Part shown: positions 37,117 to 47,100 of the stretch, in pieces
How the letters are laid out: each line of letters opens with the position of its first letter
How positions within the stretch are numbered: position 1 is the first letter of the stretch
Origin: Conus ventricosus
Lineage: Eukaryota; Mollusca; Gastropoda; Neogastropoda; Conidae
Length of the DNA: 64,000 nucleotides
Assembly: GCA_018398815.1 (NCBI GenBank)
Contig: CM031616.1
Span: 23,681,944 to 23,745,943, forward strand
Direction of reading: 5' to 3'
Notes under the pieces: model-generated
Database searches by the model: none
What the model was told of the DNA's origin: nothing
The model's input: the letters and a program-made list of their open reading frames with translations, nothing else
Position numbers and translations under genes: made by a program

Positions 37117-40100
37117 CTCACACTCTACTCATGGACCCTCATACCAGCAACTCGAATTCACACATATTGTCTATCCACCTAAACACCCACCCCCCATCAC
37201 CCTGCTCTCCTACCCCATCCTACACAACCACCCCCATCACCCTGCTCTCCTACCCCATCCTACACAACCACCCCCCACTCACCCCCCCCCTGCCTCTCCT
37301 ACCCCATCCTACACAACCACCCCCCATCACACCCTCTGCCCTCTCCACCCAACCTGAACAGAAGTGTAGGCATGCCACGCTCGCATCGCGCACTGTACAC
37401 CACACACACCACCACAACTGCTTTCACAGTGGGCGTCCACTGACATGGCTTGGCTATTCTGCCACAGGGCACAGTGACAACACCTGGCGTTTGTTTTGCA
37501 TCCACATACCGAGCGCCCCACGCTCTTCTTGCTTGAAGTCAACACAGCAACATCATCATCACCGCCATCATCATCGCACAGCCTCAGCAGCAGCAGCAGC
37601 TGCTGCAGCAAAAAACCACTGAAGCATTTTTTTTAATGCAATCCGAGACATGATCTCAAGTGCATCTGCAGCATAATTTAAGCAGATGAAAAAACTATTT
37701 TGTGTGCAAACATCACTTGTTTTACTTCAAAGGTCTACATTAAGAGGCAGCATGTGAATGCCAGAAGCCAGCCAATCAACCAAAAAAAAATATAGAACAT
37801 ACTTGTTTTACTGTTAGTCAACAACAAGTCAAGACCTGAAAAGTTCAATCCTCCATCAAGACAAAAACAGTTAACAAACTGCAGGATACTTTTGTTTCAT
37901 TGCCTTTTTTTCTCTTCGATTTTTGATTTAAAAAAAAGCAAAAAAACCACCAAACAAACACACCTGCATGTTCCTTTGCTGCTATTTCTACAACGCAGCT
38001 ACACTAACAATATCAACAACCTATCTTCTTCCCCAGTGTATGTGAGCTAGTTTTGCCTGTACATAAATATTCATGATGCACAACACTGTTTACTTAGCAA
38101 TTAAGCAATTTGCTCTTTTTTTCTCCTTTTTTATCTCTAAATTAGGCCGCTGGCGTACTTTGATAGTCTACATATCTAATAAATTGATTCAATTCTAGTA
38201 CCTGAAATCAATTTTAGGTCACAAAAAAAGGTTTAATGTGTTGCTATGCAGTAAGACTGTTGCCACACCGCTGGATGGCACATTCTGAGCAGAATGTAAT
38301 GCTGCTGCCAATATTTGGACAATATGTAGGAGGGATAAAAGACTGCATGATCAACCAAGTCCAGGTTAAGTCATTAAAACACAGTTCCTGCACTGCACAA
38401 TGCAAAATAATTAAGTGCATCAGGTCCTCATGAAGACAGCCATCATAGAAGACCTCCTATGGCTACTTAAACTGAGTACTTAAAATTGTTCAGGAAGTTC
38501 TGCAGAGCTTCTTGATCTAAAACTGTAACTGTTTCTGTTCTGAGTGGGCCATTAACACTTTGAATACACGTGTACTATATGTGGACAAACACCTACTTTC
38601 TGGGCTATTTCTGGTCCACATAATGGCCCGATGTGCCAACAGTAACTGTAGTTTCGATTTCTTAAAGGCATCGATCCATCCAATGATCCATACTTGACAA
38701 CATCAATGCTTGGGGGAGACATATGTTACAAAATTACCCAACCATATAAATTGAGCTTACCCTTCTACTCCCTAACCTATGACCCCCTTACCATCCCATC
38801 CCCCAAAAGCCCACAGTATTGGAACACTTGAAACATTAGTGTGGACAAGAATGGAATGACCTCATGTAATAAATAACATCTGAACCCATTCAGCCAGTTC
38901 ACGATAGCACAAAAATATACTCAAGGAAAAAAAAATATTGAAGTTAAAAAATGATGAAAGGGCAAGCCTGGTAGCCAAATACTATCAGAAAATCAGTCCG
39001 GCCAGTGATTGTTTCATCAATCCGCCTCAACATTGCATAGTCACCATCCAACACCCCTACCCCCTTCCAAACGAGTGAACTCAACTCCCACTCAGATCTT
39101 CAACCAGACCACAGACAAACAATGACTGCACAGATTTGTTATCGAATATGAAGCTTTGTCCGATCGCTTCAAGGAATTCAGGCATGAAAGAGAAATCGCT
39201 CTGCATGCTTACTTTTTCCTGCTAGAAAAACAGTATGGAAACTTTTTTTTTACGTTGGCTGCCCATCATCAGCAAAAATGATCAGACTGAGGAAAAAAAA
39301 AAAACTAGGTATATAACATGAAAAGTAAAAATAGCCATTTTCCAGTCACTGAGTGTGGGTGACGTTTGTTCATGCCATTTGTAGACAATTTATTGTCTTA
39401 CTGCATCACATACGCCCAACTGTTTTCTTGAATACATGGCTACTGGGCATAAATCACACATTCGTTACAAGGGTTTAGATCTGGTCTCAAGTTTTTACTG
39501 TGAGCTAGCCTGGTTGGTTACTTCAACAAAGTTACCTTTCATCACCCCTTAAGTTTAGTTCATGTTGCATGCCCTGCTGACAACCTAAGCCTTTAAATGG
39601 GCTGTAAATCAAGGAAAAGTCACGAACACGATTGCAAAAGTTGAACAGGAAAAAAGCTGGGTTAAAAGATGAATCCACATTCGACAGTCAGTTTACAACA
39701 ACAACAAAACTAAAAATAATCAATCTGCATTATATATGATTATATAAGATGAAACGTTCCGATTTCTGTTTAAAACTTAGACCTGTACCGTGCCTGTCTC
39801 ATGTCCTACAAATCCCACCACTCTTGTCAGCAGGTGGTTAATGCTGAGTGGCTGATCACATGATGTACACTATAGAGCATCAACATCTTTTAAAAGGTAT
39901 GAGTGAGTGAGAAATGTGTAACCCTTGTGTAACTCGCATTACACTGTCTCTTCCATTAATTAAGTTCTAATGAACAGATGCAGGAAACTGTTTCAGCTTC
40001 AGGTGGATTTGTAGAAATTCATTGCCTGGTTGTTACAATCCTATTGCTATGGATTTTTCTTTATAACTAGGATAAACTGGCACTTCCTGTTTTGGATCTG

Positions 40101-43100
40101 TGTAAGAAATGGGGATTCAGACATTTTTGCAGTTGTGGTACTTCTGGCCAAGTAGTCACCTTTTTTTTAATTGCTTTAAATACTGACATGGCCAGAAAGC
40201 CAAGAAAGTACAATGATATAACTGTCAATTTTCAGAGGCAGAAGGTACCAGCTCATAGAATTTCAGAAGCTCAGGGTGACTTATCTTACAACCAGCAACT
40301 GCCTTCAGGGCAGAGAGGTAGAATGTAATAAGAAATCCTTCATCTAAGCTTCAGATACCATTTTCAGCCCCTAACCTGCCAACCCCTCCTTTAAACAGTA
40401 TTATTCGCAGCTACTGCTAATTTCAGTAAATTTCTGAACAATCTCAGAAGTAAGTATCACAGTATCAAATTCACACACGCATGCATGCAGACTCTCAGAC
40501 AAACGTAGACACAGAGAATGACATACACACTGAATAACGTCAGCAGCGCTGTTGTATAAAATTTATAATGACATGTACACTAATCACACGCACCAGCACA
40601 AACCACACACAAACACTCTCTCACGCGCGCGCACACACACGCACACATGCACATGCACACATACACACGCACACATGCAGAGCACAGCAAAGCACAGCAC
40701 ACACATACACACGCACACAACTACACCCACACACACAGAGCACAGCAAAGCACAGCACAGCACAGCTAAATCACTCAGGCAAACTTCGAACTGAGTGTGA
40801 AATTTCCTATTCATTGAAGCCATGATATATGGCCACTTCATCAAATGCTCAGTTCCAAACATCTGGTTTGACACCTTTTTTCTTTAAGAAGGTTCTTCTA
40901 TCTAAATGCTCCTTTTTCATCTCCATGTGCTTCTTGTATATATTAAATGAAAGTTCAGTTTCTACAAGAATGACCGGAGGACAAAAATTAAACAATCAAT
41001 TCGACCCCATTGTACCTGCTTTGGGTCAGTAACACATATTCCAAAAATATCCCCATCGGCTGGCTCACAGTGTTCAGACACAAAGCAGGGGCTACTGATA
41101 CTCAGAAATTCTATTTCAGCAAATTCAGTCAGAAACAACAGACAATCAGTAATAGTTCATAGCTCTGAGTGCCAAAATCACAGTAGGAAGTTCAGCAGTA
41201 CAGACAGAACAATCGGAGGGGAACACCTATTAAAAATGGCTAATCAGAACAGCAGTACAGAAGGAAGAAGCAGCAACGCCTTCATCAGACCTTCAATCCG
41301 TATGAGAATACTTTGTGAACTGACAGAAGTTTCTGACAATGTTCTGTATAGAGGGACTTGTATACCAGAAAACCATTAGAGTCTTCACAGATGGTAGCAA
41401 AATGAGCTCAGGTGTTAAGGCTCATGGAGCATTGTTCGGAAATGTGTAGAGGTGTGAAACAACTCTCTAAGATCTAGCTCAGCATTTAGCAATTAAGGAA
41501 GGATACAGATTCCTAAAGGATCAATGCAGCTGGCGCTTTCCTCAAAGTTTTTAAAGTTTTAACTTTGAGGTTAAAGCCTCAATCATTAGCAGGGATTTCT
41601 CGTTCAAAGAATGCCTCAGACACTGAGACAGTAGTTTTAACTTAATTTCAGCCTGGACAGAAAGGGTTCCCCACCTCAGCATATAGGTTTTACACAAGAA
41701 TGGTGCAGAGCGCCCCAAAACATAATCAGCTCCCTGACGGTGAATGGGATAAAATGCTTTCAATTTAAAATTAAACAGATATATATAGCATAACTGTACG
41801 TGAATCTGCCAGATCACTAAAAAATAAACATGAAACACGCACACAAATACTTCAGGAATTTCGGTATCGGAATCACTTTCTGAGTGAGGAGTGATGTCTT
41901 CAATGCCTCTTAAGGTCAAACTACTTCTGTTTATTTTGCCATTCCCACAATGATTCATAAACAGCTCAGCAACCTCTTCTGCAGTCAGTAACCTTTCATA
42001 ATGTACGGATGATAATACTTTAAAAACAAAAACAGTTTCATGAAAATCGATTAAAAAAAAAAAATCCAGCTAATTTGACCTGCCAGACAAAAAGAGATGT
42101 CTTTAAGATTTAGTCATCCAAAATGGTTCAGCCGAGACAGCAAACAATACAAAGTCGGAGTAATCCAAACCGGAATAGTGCGTTGGTATATCTCACACCT
42201 GGGGTAAATTTACAACAACGAAAAAAGAAAAAAAAGAAAAACAAGCAGGCTGTTGTTGAATATATATATGTATCTGAACATTCAATCAGACAGTATCTAA
42301 AGCAAACTTAATGGTCTATCACACGGTATCCAACTTGAAGCTTGCACATCATTTCCAATTTCCATTAGAAAGACAAATGAGTAAATAAAGTGTGACCTGT
42401 ATGTACTCGGCATGATACCTTTTCCTCTCCATGATTTCCAGAAACACACTGGAGTTCAGTCTGGATGGATCTGTGAGAGCTGTCAGTTTGTGTTTCACTT
42501 GTCTTGCCAAAGGCTTCCGGGTTCCTTTGGATTCAGGTATGTGAGAGGGGTCTGGAGTAAAAGGCTTACTAAGGCCGCATATGGTTTACGGTCCTCACAG
42601 ACCAGAAAATACAGGCCGCCCGCATTACTCAAAGCCAGCAAATTAAAATAAGCTTACAAAAAAAAAGGAAACGCAATTCACATGAACTTCTATCCCTTCA
42701 CATTCTTTCATAGTCGTTATCAATGTAAGTATGAATTTGTTTGCTCGCTTTCAAAATGAACAAGCAGATTTACATGTTTCACATTGCTGTATGTTTCAGG
42801 TTTGAGGTCTATGAACATGACTGACATTTTTGACATCTTCACTGGCGGCATTCTTGGCAAAAAGTCAGCAACTTTTTTGCCCCAAATGCCAACATGACCT
42901 GAAATCTAAGCAAGAACGATACGGTTACATCATTTTGAGAGAAGCTAACAATTCGTGAAACAGGTTGAATTATCTTGTACAGTATAATGCCCTCAACATG
43001 AGCAGCGAGAGAATCAGAATTCAAAATGTTTTCATGTTCAGACTGTGAAACAATTTTCAAAGCCAGAACCAGAGTAGTCAGTTCTGCTCAGCAGACGGAA

Positions 43101-44061
43101 CTGTCAGGAAGAATCTCTTTAGAAAGTGTGTTTGGAGAAGACAGACAGGAGACTCAAGCAGCTTCTCTGTCCAGTTTAGACCTTTCGTAAACATTTTGTG
43201 GAAGATGGGACATTCTTCACATTGTTCAGAACAAAAGTTTTGCGGACGACAAACAGGATACCAAGAAACTTTCCGAATCTCTCAAATAACCATGACCATG
43301 AAATGGATGCACCACAAATACTTCAGACTGTCAACACTCTTCTATAGATACTCTACACCACTGAATATGACTGCTTAATGACGCTCAGCACAAAATTCTG
43401 CATACTAATCGCAGTCCCATGCATCAATCTTTTATATATTTTTGCCATGCAGAAGTTCCTTTGTTTCAATGGTTTGACACAAAAATCAAAATGAAATTTC
43501 ATTAGCTTTTGGAAAACCTTTGACGTCCCTTTGGAAATGTGGATTCTTTTTTCAATTTGTTAATGAGGATGTGAAAAGTGCTTTGATGACAACCTCCAAT
43601 TATCTAAACATGTTCTGCCTCTCTCCCTCTTCTTATTCCTTGAAGACACTTTCACCCACAGTGCACATTTTTTGGTTTGCCCATTAAACTCTTCATTTTC
43701 TCCCTCTGTACAGCTGACATGATTGAAAAGAAAAGCTAGTGAAAGATATAGACAAAAATGCACATGAAAATGGCCAAAAAGAATCATAAATGTAAAAGAG
43801 AACAACCTCTAAAATGTTTAGTTGAAGCAGAACCCTGTACTTGAGAATGAGTCAAGTACTATAATCTTAGACACAAAAATCGAAGTACAAGTGTGGTTCT
43901 GACCAATGCCAAGATTAAGAGACCGCTTCTGGTAAAAAAGCATTAATCTCTCTCCTGCCCCTTGGCATTTTTTTTTTCAAACTCATTACTTGATAATGGT
44001 CATGACAGTTGCACTAAAAAAAAAAAAAGCACAAAATTACCTCACCTATCCTCTCTACACC

Positions 44062-44151
<90 letters not shown>

Positions 44152-47100
44152 ACACAAGCAATTTATTAACATACAAGTCCCCAAAGCACCTTTCTTTGTT
44201 TACAAGACTCACTCTGATGCAACTTTCCTTGTAGCCCTAAACCTTCACACTGAGCTGGAGCACAATAAAATCACTGTTTACAAACACAACACTTCCTGCA
44301 TAACACTGCATTCCAACTTAATCTTTCCACGTTAAGCTGCCCGACCTACCAACACATATCGTACATTTTGAACTTTGGACTGGGTCATAGAACTGGGCTA
44401 CATAAGCCACTACTCATTCACATGACAAATACTACTACCTTACTCAAAACAATTTCTTTCTCAACTGACAGTAAGTAGACAGGCTGTATCTCACACTGAG
44501 AGCCAACAAAAATCCCTCAAATACTACATGTGTATGTATTAATCAACCTATTTTCTTCAATAGAAAATCTGACCTTGAAAAAAATATAAAAGCAAGGATG
44601 AAAGACATATGCATGTACACTAAAAGTTGGACCACAACAGATTTTTTAAAACAGTTTGTGATGGATGGCTGTCTCTGCGGTCCCATCGATGTACACTGTG
44701 AAATCTGATCACTAGCTATGCCTTTTTCTGACCTTTACCCAAGATGTTATCAATCAAATGAGACTGACACAACTGAAAGTGTCATACACTGTTTAACTGC
44801 CTATGTCGTCAACTTCCATTGCGTAAGTGTTCATACTTCCAGAAACATTTACTTGCTTTGTACAGCCACTTCACTGTACGGAGACTTTTTTTTTTTACCA
44901 GCCCATGGCGAAAGGGGGGGGGGATCACTGAAACCAATTATTCTAAGTTAATTGAATAATGAAAAGTTAAAAATCAATTCAACTTTTTCAAGTCATTAGT
45001 CTGGAAGCATAATTCTATCTTCAGATTACTTTTTCTGATGACTTAAAGAAAGTAGCTTAAGTCCTGACATGAACATTTACAACCCGTTACAGATGTGCCA
45101 CTCACACACACCATGGAAATCTGTAAGGTTAGTTGCCAAAAATGTAAAGATGAAAGACGCTTTCACCTTTGAGAACCATATACATATCAAGACACACTAA
45201 AAAAAATTCCCATGGGCCCTGACTCCTGTTTCTGAAGGACCATATGAAAATGGCAATGAAAACAGAATAATGCTTGTTCTAAACTTCTTCAGACTGACAT
45301 TTCAAACAGTAGTCACAACCTTTGATTTTTGTAGTTGTTTTTAGACACATTCATTCAGACTTTTTCAGAGCCTGATTTTCCAACGCAATCAAAACATGAT
45401 TAAAACATGCCCCCCATATTTTTTTCATCGCACATACCCCACATCCCTCCCAAATTATGCTCAGCATTTCAACTGCTGAAAGGCTTTGCTCAGTATCAAA
45501 CAATAAGTATGTACCAGTGACCTTTTTTGTAGAGCTTTGAATTCCGGGCATGAATCTGTTCAACGTGGTGACAGCCCTGATGTGGCCCTTTGCGGTCCGC
45601 TGGGCTATAAGCAACATTACCTTACCTTACCTTACCTCACCTGTGGCAAGACTTGTCATGTCAGTTTTGAACAGAGAAGTTCTTGCCAAGGTAGCTATAA
45701 ACTAGAACCAATCTCAGACTAGCGCATCAAATGTTTAATTGTTATGCCATTTATCAAAAACAAGTGAGTACAGGTGTTCATGTAGGTTACGTGCATCTGA
45801 AGTGGTGGTGGTGGTGGTGGTGTGATAATTTATAAACTGGAAGCACTCAGGTAATAGGAAGCACCCAGGAATTGTACAATGTTTTATCTGACAAAGATTG
45901 AAAGACAGACTGGATGACACAATTGTGATACAGTCTATCCCAGATAAAACAAAAATTTGTTGCAAAACACCATGTCGCTTTCATTAAAAAAGAATAAATA
46001 AACAAAACCAAAACAACAACAACAGCAAAGTCAATTGAAGACTCTCCTTCATGTTACAAAAACACAAAATATGAAATACAAACAAATGCGTTGGATTGTA
46101 AAGCTGAGACAGCAGGCTGGGGAGTGAGAGTGAGAGATGCAATGCTGGAAGGGGATGGAGGATGGCGGTAGGGGGTGTGAGAATAGGTAAAGCTATAATT
46201 CACTACAGGGAAAAAAGGTGAACTAAAAAAAGTGAAGAAGTACACACACACGAAACCCACAACACACCACACACACACACACACCACACACACACACACA
46301 CAGTGTGGAGGGACAGCTGAATGCAGAAGTGAGAAAAAACATACAAGTCTTTATTTAAAATATTTAAAAGCAACAGCCAACAAATAAATTGCTTCAACTA
46401 CTGCATGGGCAAATTTGCAGAGGTTTTTTTTTTCAATTTATTTTGGAGTTTCCTACTTCCACTTGAAATCAATGACTCCATAGCAACAGCATGTGTAAAA
46501 GAAAATGTCACTAACACTTTGGAGTTTGTAACTTCTGCTGGAAATATATGCCTCCGAAGTAACAGCATGTGTAAAAGCCACTAATATTTTGGAGTTTCCT
46601 ACTTCTGTTGCAAATCTATGACTCCACAGAAACAGCACACATGTTAAAAAAAAAAAGTACTAGTTTTTGATCTGCTTCACTGGAGAAGTCTCAAGCCTGA
46701 AATGCCCTGACCATAGCTTTCATATGGTTTCAAATAAACATAACACAAATACACACGTACACAAAACAAACACCGTAACAGGTGAAAGAGAAACCTGGAT
46801 TCAAAGCGACACAACACACAAAATTATACATTTCTGAGAGTCTCTTCTCCTTCATATCAAGAGAGCTGTATGTGGAGCACGCCTTTGAGCTTTGTTCTTA
46901 GTATCATGCACAGCAGCATTATGGCACTGCATGGAACTGTTTACGGCTTAAAAATCTTGACAATGGACCGAAGCACAACACGACACTCCCAATCTTTGCT
47001 TACCAAAAAAAGAGCAAGAAAACTAAAAAATACATCCAAGAAAGGGGAACCGACGTCCGAACTTCGCCTATACACAAAAACAGCTTTCCTTGTTAAGGCA

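Noticed and set aside
36921..37622. 233-codon Pro/His/Ser-rich frame
   Set aside because: Produced by CA repeats, a 38-nt C run and a 40-bp minisatellite.
42412..42651. PHD-like frame ([15 protein letters not shown])
   Set aside because: Only part of the metal-ligand spacing is present, no homologous context and no splice structure; likely chance.
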